From positions 1 through 64,000 of the forward strand of contig JAKLGV010000003.1 in the NCBI GenBank assembly GCA_022710585.1: a stretch of 64,000 bases of DNA, in the 5' to 3' direction. The notes beneath the pieces were generated by a model. That model worked only from the letters and a program-made list of their open reading frames with translations. It searched no databases and was not told the DNA's origin. Below, one piece after another: positions 1-10,376 of this stretch. Origin of the DNA: Deltaproteobacteria bacterium (GTDB lineage: Bacteria > Desulfobacterota > Syntrophia > Syntrophales > Smithellaceae). Numbering within the stretch: position 1 is the first letter of the stretch; each line of letters opens with the position of its first letter. The position numbers were made by a program, and so were the translations under genes.

Positions 1-24
1 TTCTTCCTTCGACTTGGGACTCAT
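1..24 (-). CDS. 5' end of a gene running off the window
   Basis: Only the first eight codons (MSPKSKEE) are inside the window. An ATG on the minus strand at position 24 is preceded by a clear GGAGG Shine-Dalgarno sequence seven bases upstream, which is why I call it a start. The product cannot be identified from eight residues. It is divergent from the regulator gene at 266, so the region between them probably holds both promoters. Confidence 0.4.
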
Positions 25-167
25 AATTTAACCTCCGTTTCCGAATCTTTCTCGGTAACATCGGTTTATGAGTCAACGTATCCTTTTTATTCATCCCTTC
101 GGTAACATTTTATTTGAGGCAATTCGCGCCTAAAATAATTCTTGATCTTAAGACATTTTTCTTGCAT

Positions 168-192
168 AATTGGTCTAATGGTAGTACCAATT
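168..192. promoter_or_regulatory. FadR-type operator palindrome
   Basis: The arms AATTGGT (168-174) and ACCAATT (186-192) form a perfect inverted repeat. Within it, TGGTAGTACCA (179-189) matches the TNGTNNNACNA pattern typical of FadR/FCD-subfamily GntR regulators. It lies about 75-120 bp upstream of the GntR-family gene that starts at 266 or 311. It is therefore probably the autoregulatory site and the control point for the downstream glycyl radical gene. Function is inferred. Confidence 0.5.
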
Positions 193-265
193 TATAAATG
201 CATGGTTTAGATAGAGATTTGTATTTGCCTATCAGCAGGATAATTATCTTGAGTTTTCATCCTGG

Positions 266-1015
266 ATGGCAACGAAGAATATAGATTCCCGGAATGGAGA
301 TGAAGAACATATGGCCGCAGATTTGACACCCGTTGAAAAAATGAAAGCGCCGGAACAGATCGCTGAAATGCTCTTAAAATATATTTTAGGCGGCGCAGTA
401 AGCCCCGGTGATAAATTGCCGCCGGAGAGAACTCTGGCAACACAACTCAATGTGACCAGAGCAACACTGCGCGAAGCTCTGAAGAAACTCGAGCAATTGA
501 AATTAATTGTGATCCATCAGGGCAAAGGCATCATCGTGGAGGACTTTCACAAGGCATCGATTGACTTGATTTTCTCTCTGCTGGTCATTAACGATAAAAT
601 TGATCTGAAGATTCTGGAAAATATTCTGGAGGCGCGGGAGCTTTTCGGAACCGATGTCGCCAGATGTGCTGCCCGACGCGCCGACAAAAAAGATATCGAA
701 CAAATGAAAATCCTGATGGAAAAATTGGTTCAAACAGATGATCCGGCAAAACTGCAACAACTGGATTTTGAATTTTTCCGTCAACTGGCGACGGCAAGCA
801 AGAACATGGTTTATATTCTCCTGATGAATACCATCAAAACCATTCACGACCAGCATCTGAATCTTTTTCTACCGCTATCCACAAATCTGGACACCTCCCT
901 ACAGCAGGAAATATTGCAGGCCATCATCGATCGCGACGAGGAAAAAGCAGCAGAAAAAGCCCAGACATTTTTAAAAGCCGGCATGGAGTTATTAAAATTT
1001 TTAAAGTCTGTTTAA
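266..1015 (+). CDS. GntR-family (FadR/FCD) transcriptional regulator
   Basis: DNA-binding regulator of about 249 aa. The N-terminal part is a winged helix: 'GDKLPPERTLATQLNVTRATLREALKKLE' type residues sit around positions 50-80, and 'VTRATLREAL' is the recognition helix. The C-terminal part is an all-helical FCD-like ligand-binding domain with the usual E-AREL and R...AA pattern. The start is uncertain. The ATG at 266 has no good ribosome site, and the ATG at 311 (MAADLTPVEK) gives a more usual length. The glycyl radical gene follows 18 bp downstream, so the two are probably one operon, with the regulator sensing a substrate or product of that enzyme. A FadR-like palindrome lies upstream at 168-192. 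The effector is unknown. Confidence 0.88.
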   Translation: MATKNIDSRNGDEEHMAADLTPVEKMKAPEQIAEMLLKYILGGAVSPGDKLPPERTLATQLNVTRATLREALKKLEQLKLIVIHQGKGIIVEDFHKASIDLIFSLLVINDKIDLKILENILEARELFGTDVARCAARRADKKDIEQMKILMEKLVQTDDPAKLQQLDFEFFRQLATASKNMVYILLMNTIKTIHDQHLNLFLPLSTNLDTSLQQEILQAIIDRDEEKAAEKAQTFLKAGMELLKFLKSV

Positions 1016-1033
1016 TAATGAAAGGAGCCACAA

Positions 1034-4000
1034 ATGCAGACGGCCAGAATATTTGATGATGATCCGATTGAAAGCACGGAAAAATTTAACGTCCTGAACA
1101 TCCAGCGCACCTGTGTGCACGACGGTCCCGGGATCCGAACAACAGTTTTCTTTCAGGGATGCCGGTTGAGATGTCTGTGGTGCCAAAATCCGGAAGCGCT
1201 TTCCTTGAAGCCTGTCCGGACTCCCGACTGCGAATATTCCTTGGACAGAATCATGGAAATCGTTCTGCGGGATAAGGATTATTACTTCAAAACCGGCGGC
1301 GGAGTGACACTCAGCGGCGGTGATCCATTATTACAGGACCCGGATAATCTCATTCATCTTTTGAAATTATTAAAGAAGGAAAATATTCATGTTGCCGCCG
1401 AAACGTCCCTGCATGTGCCCTGGGATAATGTGAAACAAGTGGCACCGTATATTGATTTGTTTCTCGTGGATCTAAAAGTCGTCGGCGATGATGAACTTCA
1501 TAAAAAACTTACGAAGCAGGACAGCATTCTCATTCAAAGCAATATCAAAAAGCTGATTGAATTAAATGCTAACATTAAATTCCGGATGGTGATGGTTCCC
1601 GGTTATAACGATGGGGGTGAACAGACAAAAGCGGTTGCCGATTTTCTTAAATCCATCCATTACCAATCGATCGAACTTCTGAAATACCACAACCTGTATG
1701 AAGATAAGGCCAGGCGTCTTGGTCTGGTACGGAAATCGTTGAACATCACGCCGGAGGAAAGCCTTGCTTCAATCAAGAAGGCTTTGGCCGTATTCAAATC
1801 GCAGGACATCGCTGCCGTCTGTTATGATCTGGATTCCATCCGTCATCATGCCGTCTTTACCGATCGGGTTTATGAAATTCAGAAAGACATCCGGGAAAGC
1901 GATTATCACCTGTGCTTTGAAGTCTCCCGACTGAAAACAGAATTTTATAAAAAACAGGGTTTTAACCGGCCTGTTCATATTCACCGCGCGGAGCGTCTCG
2001 CGTATGTGTTGAAAAACAAGAAAGTCATTGTCTATCCCCACGAACTTCTCGTTGGCAATTTTACTTCCAAGAGGGTCGGAGGCCAGGTCTGGGAAGAACA
2101 CTATGGTATTCTCTTTGGTTCCATTCTCCATCAAATGCATCGACAAACGCCGGTTTCATTTCAATGTTCCTGGAAAGACAAGTTGTATTTTTATTGTAAC
2201 ATTTTACCCTTCTGGACCAAACACAGCCTGCTCATAAAAGTAAATAGAAAGCTTTCTGATTTATTTTTAAGCATTTCACGACTCTGTGAAATGAATGCGG
2301 GTTTTAATAACAACATGGCGGCCATCGCGCATTTTATCGTCAACTTCGAACGCCTGTTGAAACTGGGCACAACAGGAATGATCAAAGAAATTGAAGCAAT
2401 CCAAAAAGAAAAACCGGAAGACCATCAGAATTTCTACAAAGCAACCATCATTGCCCTTCAGGCATTGGAAGCTTTTGCTGAAAAATACGAGGATACGTTG
2501 TCGGAATTAATCACGACAGAAAATAATCCCGCGCGGCGCAGAGAACTTGAAGAAATGTCACGGATCTGCCGGCACGTTCCCAAGTATCCCGCCCGCACCT
2601 ATCACGAGGCTCTCCAGTCCATGCTGTTTCTGCAAATCGCACTTTGCATCGAATCCTACGAAAACGCGGTTTCCTTCGGACGTCTCGATCAGATTCTGTA
2701 CCCCTATTATAAAAATGATAAAGAGGCAGGCATCATCACCTACGAAAAAGCGAAGGAGTTGCTGGCCCTGTTTGTTCTAAAAATGGATGAAGCCGTTCTG
2801 GTCAATGACGGTGACACCTATCTGGGAATCGGTCGGCTTTTCGAAACACAATCCACCGATCAGGCTTTGACCTTCGGCGGCGTTGATCATGATGGCAAAG
2901 ACGCCACCAACGATCTGACCTATATGCTGGTGGATATCTGCGAACTCCAACCTTTAGCCGTAAATATGACGGCAAGAATTCATCAGGCCAGTCCCACACA
3001 GTACCTTGACCGACTTGCGGAGGTTTACATCAACGGCGCGCCCATGCCGGAACTTTTCAATGATGATATCTACATCAAGACTCTGCAAAGGCATTATCCG
3101 ATCACCGTACAGAATGCACGGGATTATGCGATTGTAGGATGCGTGGAGCCCAACGCTTCCGATGATCACTTCGGCAATACCGACTGCGCCAACATGAATG
3201 TCGTTCTGCCGTTGCTGCAGGCGCTCAAAGGTGAAGAAGATGATTTATGGAACTTCGGCCCTGCCGATCAGATGGAAAAGATCATCACCAAGTTCATCGA
3301 ATATAATTTCCGCGGCGGCAATAAATTTTCAAAGTTTGTTGCCGACCGATACAGCAAAGCCCTCTCTTCCTATAAAAAGGGAAGAACACCGTTGCCATAC
3401 CCTCCGGCAAGTATGGATGATCTGCTGGAACGTTATCAGAAACGTCTGAATCTTCTGGCGTCATCCATATTAACCGATCATCAGAAAATTGAAAAAGCCA
3501 TCTGTAAGAATTTTACGACGCCTCTGGCATCTTCACTTTCCAGGGGCTGCATCGACAGCGGGAAAGACGTCAACGAAGGAGGCTGCGCTTTCAACAGCTG
3601 CGGTATTCAGGCGGTGGGAATTACCGATGCCGCCGATTCTCTGCACGCGATCAACGAGGTGGTTTACAAGAAAAAAATGTTCTCGATTACGGACATCATT
3701 CATGCCATCGACAACGATTTTGGAGGCGATGATGATCGGCAAATCCGGGAGGCATTGCTGGCCGTACCGAAATTAGGTCGGGATGAATCACTGGAAGCGG
3801 TTGCCTGGGTCAATAAAACACTGGAAATTTATTGCAACGCTTTGAAACAGGTTCCCGACTGTCCGCGGGACGGCATTTATACTGCCGGATATTATGCCTT
3901 GAACGTCAGCGACGTTTATGGAAAGAAAACGCCTTCCCTCCCCTCCGGCAGACTCAAAGGCGTGCCGCTGGCCAACGGCGTCGCCCCTCATTACGGAATG

Positions 4001-4339
4001 CAGATGACGGATCTATTATCGTCGTTGAATTCTGTAGCGGGTGTTGACTTTGAAAAATACGCTCCCAACGGAACCACGGTAACCTTCACCATCGATTCCG
4101 CACTCTTCCAGGGACCTGACGGAGTTAAAAACCTATCCGGTATCTTCAGCACATACTTCAGGAAAGGCGGCATGCAGTTTCAACCCAATGTGATCAACAG
4201 GGAAATACTGCTGGACGCCTATCATCATCCGGAAAAATATCCGTATCTGCTGGTGCGGGTTGCCGGTTACTGCGCATACTTTAATCATCTGTCCGACGAT
4301 TTGAAGAAGGTGATCATTAACAGAACATGTTATTCATAG
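1034..4339 (+). CDS. Fused glycyl radical activase and glycyl radical enzyme
   Basis: A single chain of 1101 aa. Residues about 1-265 are a radical-SAM activating enzyme with the CX3CX2C cluster at Cys43, Cys47 and Cys50 and a GGD motif (SGGDPLL). It lacks the extra ferredoxin-like cysteine insert seen in many non-PFL activases. Residues about 275-1101 are a complete glycyl radical enzyme. The N-terminal part has the family pattern TE-YK...ELLVGN. The active-site loop GCVEP carries the thiyl Cys703 and Glu705. The radical site RVAGY has Gly1078. The C-x-E pattern is typical of dehydratase/lyase/decarboxylase members (choline lyase, glycerol and hydroxyproline dehydratases) rather than PFL or benzylsuccinate synthase. 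The substrate cannot be told from sequence. Activase and enzyme are usually separate genes; here they are joined in frame. A GAAAGGAG ribosome site precedes the ATG. The FadR-like gene upstream probably regulates it. Confidence 0.9.
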   Translation: MQTARIFDDDPIESTEKFNVLNIQRTCVHDGPGIRTTVFFQGCRLRCLWCQNPEALSLKPVRTPDCEYSLDRIMEIVLRDKDYYFKTGGGVTLSGGDPLLQDPDNLIHLLKLLKKENIHVAAETSLHVPWDNVKQVAPYIDLFLVDLKVVGDDELHKKLTKQDSILIQSNIKKLIELNANIKFRMVMVPGYNDGGEQTKAVADFLKSIHYQSIELLKYHNLYEDKARRLGLVRKSLNITPEESLASIKKALAVFKSQDIAAVCYDLDSIRHHAVFTDRVYEIQKDIRESDYHLCFEVSRLKTEFYKKQGFNRPVHIHRAERLAYVLKNKKVIVYPHELLVGNFTSKRVGGQVWEEHYGILFGSILHQMHRQTPVSFQCSWKDKLYFYCNILPFWTKHSLLIKVNRKLSDLFLSISRLCEMNAGFNNNMAAIAHFIVNFERLLKLGTTGMIKEIEAIQKEKPEDHQNFYKATIIALQALEAFAEKYEDTLSELITTENNPARRRELEEMSRICRHVPKYPARTYHEALQSMLFLQIALCIESYENAVSFGRLDQILYPYYKNDKEAGIITYEKAKELLALFVLKMDEAVLVNDGDTYLGIGRLFETQSTDQALTFGGVDHDGKDATNDLTYMLVDICELQPLAVNMTARIHQASPTQYLDRLAEVYINGAPMPELFNDDIYIKTLQRHYPITVQNARDYAIVGCVEPNASDDHFGNTDCANMNVVLPLLQALKGEEDDLWNFGPADQMEKIITKFIEYNFRGGNKFSKFVADRYSKALSSYKKGRTPLPYPPASMDDLLERYQKRLNLLASSILTDHQKIEKAICKNFTTPLASSLSRGCIDSGKDVNEGGCAFNSCGIQAVGITDAADSLHAINEVVYKKKMFSITDIIHAIDNDFGGDDDRQIREALLAVPKLGRDESLEAVAWVNKTLEIYCNALKQVPDCPRDGIYTAGYYALNVSDVYGKKTPSLPSGRLKGVPLANGVAPHYGMQMTDLLSSLNSVAGVDFEKYAPNGTTVTFTIDSALFQGPDGVKNLSGIFSTYFRKGGMQFQPNVINREILLDAYHHPEKYPYLLVRVAGYCAYFNHLSDDLKKVIINRTCYS

Positions 4340-4360
4340 GAGCCGATTAACGGAATAATA

Positions 4361-4397
4361 AAAAAACCGGATAAGGAAGTAAAATTTCAATATCCGG
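4361..4397 (-). terminator. Rho-independent terminator of the LysM gene
   Basis: On the minus strand CCGGATA (4397-4391) pairs with TATCCGG (4373-4367), followed directly by a run of T (4366-4361). It lies just past the stop of the minus-strand LysM gene and just past the stop of the plus-strand glycyl radical gene, so it separates the convergent units. Confidence 0.6.
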
Positions 4398-4426
4398 CTG
4401 TCATGACTATCTCTGCCGCAGGGGCA

Positions 4427-5422
4427 TTATTCCTGTTTGGTATCCGCGTCAGGAGTTTTTCCAGAGGGCTTCATTTCACTTTCATCTATCCTGGCGAAGA
4501 TATTGCCCGGCTCAATCGGATTGAGGCTGCTTTGAATGATCGCCGTCGCTGTATGATCTTTGCAACTGATGACCTGTATCATCCCGTTGGTTACCGCATG
4601 ATCATCAACGGCAATGGTTCTAAACACATCACCCCGTTCAATGCCGTCTTTACACCCCCTGTCGACGTAGATGAAGTCGAGCGAAGAGTGGAAGATCTTT
4701 GCAGGTCCCGCGGCAACAATCATTCCGTTGACATTCGGACTGCGGAATTCCGCGGCGGCCACAGGAGGTTTGATATCATAATAAATATCAAGAATATCGC
4801 CCCGTTCAATTTCTCCAAAACACTTATTGATCCTGGCCGTCGTATCACCGTCTTTCATTTTCACGATCTCCGCTATCCCGCTGATGGTGATGAGATAACC
4901 GATATTTTTTTTCGTGATCGGATGGATGACCGGTTCTGAAGCTTTAATCACGTAAAATTTATCGCCGACCTTCGCGGACTGATTCAGTTCAACAAAGAAG
5001 ATGTCGCCATTTCCAAAAAGCGTATGCCCCGAAGGAGAAGTGCCCACTCTGCCCACTCCCGGAATTGCATCGGCCAGGTAACCGCCTTTCATAATCATAT
5101 TTTCACCCACGATAGGATGTTTCTTTTCGAGAAGGGATGCTTTGGGGGCTTCCTCTTTTTTGGACTCCTGATCAGCGGCTGAAATCCGGGGAATCTTGAT
5201 GACCTGACCGGGATAGATCAGGTGCGGATTGTCGATCCAGGAATTTTCCTTCCAGATTCTTGGCCACAAAAACGGATCTTTCAATTCCGTGGCTGAAATT
5301 CCCCAGAGTGTATCGCCTTTCACTATTTTATATTCCTTCAAATCTTTTGTCTCCGCAAAAGAAAACGAGGATAAAAGCATCAATGCCGCTGCGGCCAGAA
5401 GGATATTTCTTATTTTCAGCAT
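4427..5422 (-). CDS. Secreted LysM-domain protein
   Basis: 331 aa. Residues 1-23 form a signal peptide (hydrophobic LLAAAALMLLSSFSFA, then a cut near AE). A LysM peptidoglycan-binding domain spans about residues 28-80 (YKIVKGDTLWGIS ... NPHLIYPGQVIKIP), with the long insert common in delta-proteobacterial LysM proteins. The remaining 250 residues are beta-rich and have no motif I recognise. The protein probably acts in the periplasm or envelope on cell-wall maintenance. An AGGAGAAC ribosome site precedes the ATG. It is a single-gene unit with its own terminator. About 290 bp upstream (to 5714) contain no gene I can support. Confidence 0.85.
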   Translation of the reverse strand: MLKIRNILLAAAALMLLSSFSFAETKDLKEYKIVKGDTLWGISATELKDPFLWPRIWKENSWIDNPHLIYPGQVIKIPRISAADQESKKEEAPKASLLEKKHPIVGENMIMKGGYLADAIPGVGRVGTSPSGHTLFGNGDIFFVELNQSAKVGDKFYVIKASEPVIHPITKKNIGYLITISGIAEIVKMKDGDTTARINKCFGEIERGDILDIYYDIKPPVAAAEFRSPNVNGMIVAAGPAKIFHSSLDFIYVDRGCKDGIERGDVFRTIAVDDHAVTNGMIQVISCKDHTATAIIQSSLNPIEPGNIFARIDESEMKPSGKTPDADTKQE

Positions 5423-5714
5423 GACTGTTCTCCTTTATTTATTTTTTCGTAAGCCAAACAATCGTGACCGTTCCAATCAGAAGAAAGATAAAATGAAAAC
5501 CCCGTTTCACGGATGGCATAATATATGAAGAATTCAGTTATCTGTCAATAAATTCTTAGGACATTTTGGAGGTTGCTTTAATAATCAAGTGGGCATCAGA
5601 CATTCAGAATAAAGATTCTCCCTGATTGAATGGATAATATTAAAGAACACGTTGATGTTCAGGATTCTTTCCTGATGCCAGCTATCCGTCTGCAATATGA
5701 ATCGGCCATTAAAC

Positions 5715-8327
5715 TCAGTTTGCCTTTTTTCTATTAACCTTCTCCAGGGCCGTCTTCATTTCTTCCAAGCGCTGTGACGACCCCGTGAACATATCTTCCG
5801 GGAATTGATAAAATCTGAGAATATCGGTGAGAATCCTTGTTTCCATATGGGAATTCAACGACATACCGGCAAGATATTGCAAACGCAGATTGCGGTCCGT
5901 ATTGATCTGTGCATCACGCATCCATTCCTGCATATCAGCAGCACGACCCGCATAGGTTGCCAGGAGAGAAATTCCTGCATCTCCCAACTCGTTGGCATTC
6001 CATTTGACTCTGGTAATATCAATCCCGTAACCCACTTCTAAAAGCGACGCCTTAACACGCGCATATTCCGGACTGTTAAGCTTTTCTCTCAACTTGTCCA
6101 GGTTTATTTGTGTTGGTTCAGCCTGACCTAATAAAATTGCATCATAACCTTTCTTGCCGTTTATATCATTACTGAAAAGAATACCATTCGGAAATACTTT
6201 AAAAAAGGTCGCAATGACACTTTTGATAGTTTCATTGTCGCTCTCATACAAAGGTATCCAGAGACTCATGATACCGCCCGGTTTTAAATGTTCCTTGCAC
6301 ATGCGATAATACTCCACCGTGTTCAAAGCAGCGCAGCCCTTAACCCACGGATCGATGGGATCGGAGGTGATGATATCGAATTTAATATCTTCAGGCAACG
6401 TGCGGATATAATGCCGTCCGTCGTCGTATACAACCTTGACCTCCTTTCCGTCTACTTTATGAGGATTCTGTTTGTCGATGTCGTCAACGATGTGATAGTT
6501 TTGTTTGCCGAACATCGGTGTCACGACCTTGGGAACCAGCGGCTCAATATCGCAGATGGTTATCCGTTCAATGTTCGGGTAGGGAATAAACGATCCTGCC
6601 GTGACCCCGGCTCCGCACGCCACAACAAGAACATCTTTTACGTTATCCGGATTTGACGCAGTCAGGACAGATAAATGCCCCAACATCCGCTGCAATCGCA
6701 TGTCCTTGGGAGCTGAGGAAGCCTGCACTTTGCCCGCACCATGAAAAAAGAGACTTCCCAAGTTTGATTTTGTCACGGCAACCGACACATTCATACCTTC
6801 GCCGACATAAATACAATAACTGATTGGTCTAGTTGTCGTAAATATAATCGGCACATCCTGTTCCCGCACCATGTCACGCACACAACGGTTAACAATAGAT
6901 GACGATTGCCGGCCGTAAGCAACGGCAACCCAGGGCACTGGAGAAACAGACATCACCAGGAATGCAATGATTGTCACTGCAGAAAAGACACCAGCCAATT
7001 TCCATCTGGAAAAAAGCAGATTCTGAGATGCTGCGCCTTGACCGGATTTGATGTAAGGCGCAAACGCAATCATGGCGGACAACGCAGCAAGAATAATTAA
7101 AAAACGTTGGCCCCATTGCGTTCCAAATTGGGGAATAATAATCATGCTGAATGCCAGCGCTCCGAATATCGCTCCCACCGTGTTAGCGGCATAAACACCT
7201 CCAACCATCCGGCCGGAATCCTGATCGCGCGACGCGACGGCCGCTAATGCCAGAGGAAAGCTTGCTCCCCATAAAATGGCCGCCGGCAACATGGCACAGG
7301 TTGCCAGGAGAAGATCGAGGGAAAACATGTACCACGGTCCACGCATTCTGGTTATTTCAATCGGATCAATCACCCAAAAGGGAATTCTATTTATCATGTA
7401 AGCTGCCCAGGCGGCTGCTCCAGCAATCAGTATCTGGCAAACGCCAAGGGCAATTCTGGCTCTTTCCGCTTTACGAGCAAGATAGGCACCGGCACTACTG
7501 CCGATCCCCAATCCTGCAAGAAAAACGGCCAGGATGATGGAAAAAGTGTAGACCGTTGCCCCAAGCATGAGGGATAAAAGTCGCGTCCATATCACTTCTG
7601 CTCCCAGGGCGCACAGCCCTGAGAAACCGATGGTAACATACACCCCCACTTTCCCGGTCTCCATTTGCACCGGTTCCTCATTTGTCCCAACGATGTCCGT
7701 CTGATGGGAAGTTTTTGACGCAAATACAAGCGCCAGCAGCGCTACCGTTGCGTTAATCGCGACCGCAACGTATGTTGCCGTCATCATGTCATACAGTCGC
7801 AATAAATAAAAACCCGCCAACAGGCAACCCAATACGGCTCCGGCAATATTCCCGGCGTAAAAAAGTCCCATCCATGATACGCCCTTCGGCGTCGATTTTA
7901 CCCATCTGGCTATTGCAGGCAGCGTTGCTCCCATCAACAGCGTCGGCGGCAGCAGACATAATGCAGCCACCATGGCACGATGCCAAACGCCATGGCCTGT
8001 AAATCTCTCGTACACATTTGCCAAAAAAGGTAGCCCAAACAAAATGGCCAGGCCGAAAAGTCCAATGCCGAGTTCAAGATATGCATATACTTTCAAAGGG
8101 TGATGCCCGGCGGATATCAGACGCGGCAACAGAAGACTCCCCAGACACATACCGCCCATAAATACCCCGAGCAGAACGCCTAAAGAGATACCGGACGAAC
8201 CAATTACCAGTTGCAGAAACTGCAACCAAACGATTTCATAGATAAGGGCAGCACAACCGCTTCCGACAAAAAGAAGCAGCAACCCAAGCAGATAACGTTT
8301 TGTAGCAAATTTGTTAATATTTTTCAT
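5715..8327 (-). CDS. Multi-pass membrane protein fused to a spermidine-synthase-like methyltransferase fold
   Basis: 870 aa. The first two thirds contain many hydrophobic helices (about 13-14) resembling an MFS-type arrangement, beginning with the pattern GSGCAALIYEIVWLQ that is typical of this family. From about residue 540 there is a soluble Rossmann domain like spermidine synthase (VVACGAGVTAGS as the SAM/dcSAM-binding loop, CDIEPLV acidic residue, DDGRHYI, SDPIDPW). Family members are commonly called fused MFS/spermidine synthase. Their real substrate is generally unknown and polyamine synthesis is not proven. The ARTP-like family motif is not needed for this call. The gene stands 54 bp downstream of uvrB on the same strand and may be read through from it. 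Confidence 0.82.
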   Translation of the reverse strand: MKNINKFATKRYLLGLLLLFVGSGCAALIYEIVWLQFLQLVIGSSGISLGVLLGVFMGGMCLGSLLLPRLISAGHHPLKVYAYLELGIGLFGLAILFGLPFLANVYERFTGHGVWHRAMVAALCLLPPTLLMGATLPAIARWVKSTPKGVSWMGLFYAGNIAGAVLGCLLAGFYLLRLYDMMTATYVAVAINATVALLALVFASKTSHQTDIVGTNEEPVQMETGKVGVYVTIGFSGLCALGAEVIWTRLLSLMLGATVYTFSIILAVFLAGLGIGSSAGAYLARKAERARIALGVCQILIAGAAAWAAYMINRIPFWVIDPIEITRMRGPWYMFSLDLLLATCAMLPAAILWGASFPLALAAVASRDQDSGRMVGGVYAANTVGAIFGALAFSMIIIPQFGTQWGQRFLIILAALSAMIAFAPYIKSGQGAASQNLLFSRWKLAGVFSAVTIIAFLVMSVSPVPWVAVAYGRQSSSIVNRCVRDMVREQDVPIIFTTTRPISYCIYVGEGMNVSVAVTKSNLGSLFFHGAGKVQASSAPKDMRLQRMLGHLSVLTASNPDNVKDVLVVACGAGVTAGSFIPYPNIERITICDIEPLVPKVVTPMFGKQNYHIVDDIDKQNPHKVDGKEVKVVYDDGRHYIRTLPEDIKFDIITSDPIDPWVKGCAALNTVEYYRMCKEHLKPGGIMSLWIPLYESDNETIKSVIATFFKVFPNGILFSNDINGKKGYDAILLGQAEPTQINLDKLREKLNSPEYARVKASLLEVGYGIDITRVKWNANELGDAGISLLATYAGRAADMQEWMRDAQINTDRNLRLQYLAGMSLNSHMETRILTDILRFYQFPEDMFTGSSQRLEEMKTALEKVNRKKAN

Positions 8328-8381
8328 GATATTCTATCGCTTGTTTAATATATGTCATAAGAAAAAGCAAATACCTGTTGA

Positions 8382-10376
8382 TCAACCTATATCCAGCAGA
8401 ATTTTATTCAATTCTTTTATCTCATCGCGTAGCTCGGCGGCATGTTCGAACTCCATATTCTTTGCCGCCTGTTTCATTTCCTTTGTCAGTTTCGCGATCA
8501 GCGCCGGCAGATCTTCTTCTTTCAACGGCGTGATTTTCTCATTAACCCCGCTGGGAACCGTGACGTAATCCGCCTCGTAAATGGAACCCAGCACATTACT
8601 GATGGATTTTTTAATAGATTCGGGCGTAATGTTGTTTTCCTCATTATATTGCTGCTGAATTTTTCGGCGGCGGCTGGTTTCATCCAGACAGGCCTGAATG
8701 GATTTTGTGATTTTGTCGGCATACATGATCACTTTGCCGGCCACGTTGCGTGCGGCGCGCCCGCTGGTCTGAATCAGAGAACGCTCGGAGCGCAGGAATC
8801 CTTCTTTATCAGCATCCAGAATGGCCACCAGCGACACTTCGGGAATATCCAGACCTTCCCGCAGCAGATTCACGCCGACCAGGACGTCGAACTCGCCCAG
8901 GCGCAAATCGCGAATGATTTCCACCCGCTCCAGCGTATGGATATCGGAATGAAGATAGCGCACCCGGATATCCAGACCGGAATAGTAATCCGTCAGATTC
9001 TCCGCCATGCGCTTGGTCAGCGTGGTCACCAACACCCTTTCATTCTTCTCGATTCTCTCCCTGATTTCAGCCAGCAGATCGTCAACCTGATGTTTGGCCG
9101 GCTTGACTTCAATTTCGGGATCCATCAAACCGGTGGGACGGATGATTTGCTCCACACGGGTACCTTGAGCTTTCTTGAACTCATAATCTGCCGGCGTTGC
9201 TGAGACATATATTCTCTGATTGGGCAGGGCTTCATATTCGTCAAAACGCAGCGGCCGATTGTCCAGCGCGGAAGGAAGGCGAAATCCATACTTCACCAGC
9301 GTTGCTTTGCGCGAACGGTCGCCGCGAAACATTCCTCCCAGTTGCGGCAGTGTCGCGTGGCTCTCATCAATGATAATCAGAGCATCTTCGGGCAGATATT
9401 CCATCAACGTCGGTGGCGGCTCGCCGGGCCTGCGTCCGGTCAGGTGGCGGGAATAGTTTTCAATGCCCTGGCAGTAGCCCATTTCTTCGATCATTTCCAG
9501 ATCGAAATTGGTGCGCTGCTCCAGTCTTTGCGCCTCGAGCAGTTTGTTTTGTTCTTTATATTCAGCCAGCGTCACCGCCAGCTCCGCGCGAATGTCAGCC
9601 ATCGCTCTTTGCAGATTCTCGCGCGAAGAAACATAATGACTGCCTGGATAAACAGCGGTTCTGGCTATCGCGCTGATTTTCTTCCCCCGTAACGGATCGA
9701 TCAGAGCCATCGATTCAATCACATCGCCGAAGAATTCCACGCGCAGCGCCTGCTCGTCCTCGTAGGGCGGAAAGATTTCCACAATGTCGCCGCGCACGCG
9801 AAACGTGCCGCGATGAAAATCAATGTCATTGCGCTCATACTGAATTTCCACGAGTCTTCTTAAAAGCTCGTCGCGCGGAAATTCGCTGCCCGATTCCAGC
9901 TGCACAATCATGCCCAGATAGGCATCCGGCGAACCCAGACCGTAAATACAGGAGACGCTGGCCACGATGATCACGTCCCGCCGCGTCAAAAGCGCATGGG
10001 TCGCCGCGTGACGCAGCTTGTCGATTTCCTCGTTGATGGCTGAATCTTTTTCAATATAGGTATCGGTGACCGGCAGATAAGCCTCCGGCTGATAGTAGTC
10101 ATAATAGCTGACAAAATATTCCACGGCATTTTCAGGAAAGAGTCCCTTGAACTCCTCGTACAACTGCGCTGCCAGCGTTTTGTTATGGGCGATAATCAAC
10201 GCGGGACGCTGAACGCGCGCGATGACGTTCGCAATCGTAAAGGTCTTACCGGAACCGGTCACCCCCAGCAGGACCTGATGCTCCCGGTCCTCTTCCAGCC
10301 CCCTGACCAGACTGTCAATCGCCTGAGGCTGGTCGCCCGACGGCTCAAAACCGGTGATCATTGAAAATTCTTCCAT
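8382..10376 (-). CDS. uvrB: Excinuclease ABC subunit B
   Basis: Damage-verification helicase of nucleotide excision repair, acting with UvrA and UvrC. Visible motifs are the Walker A site (GVTGSGKT), the beta-hairpin signature [12 protein letters not shown], the Walker B/DEAD-like DESH, helicase motifs near SATP and TSGRAARN, and a C-terminal UVR domain ([21 protein letters not shown]-type) that contacts UvrC. Total length is about 664 aa, as expected. An upstream in-frame ATG at 10421 would add 15 odd residues. I prefer the ATG at 10376 (MEEFSM). The ATG at 10361 (MITGFEPSG), with GGAAG eight bases before it, is equally possible. Confidence 0.97.
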   Translation of the reverse strand: MEEFSMITGFEPSGDQPQAIDSLVRGLEEDREHQVLLGVTGSGKTFTIANVIARVQRPALIIAHNKTLAAQLYEEFKGLFPENAVEYFVSYYDYYQPEAYLPVTDTYIEKDSAINEEIDKLRHAATHALLTRRDVIIVASVSCIYGLGSPDAYLGMIVQLESGSEFPRDELLRRLVEIQYERNDIDFHRGTFRVRGDIVEIFPPYEDEQALRVEFFGDVIESMALIDPLRGKKISAIARTAVYPGSHYVSSRENLQRAMADIRAELAVTLAEYKEQNKLLEAQRLEQRTNFDLEMIEEMGYCQGIENYSRHLTGRRPGEPPPTLMEYLPEDALIIIDESHATLPQLGGMFRGDRSRKATLVKYGFRLPSALDNRPLRFDEYEALPNQRIYVSATPADYEFKKAQGTRVEQIIRPTGLMDPEIEVKPAKHQVDDLLAEIRERIEKNERVLVTTLTKRMAENLTDYYSGLDIRVRYLHSDIHTLERVEIIRDLRLGEFDVLVGVNLLREGLDIPEVSLVAILDADKEGFLRSERSLIQTSGRAARNVAGKVIMYADKITKSIQACLDETSRRRKIQQQYNEENNITPESIKKSISNVLGSIYEADYVTVPSGVNEKITPLKEEDLPALIAKLTKEMKQAAKNMEFEHAAELRDEIKELNKILLDIG

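Noticed and set aside
4403-4939. Plus-strand frame of 178 codons
   Set aside because: It lies wholly within the LysM gene on the other strand, has no family likeness and no ribosome site.
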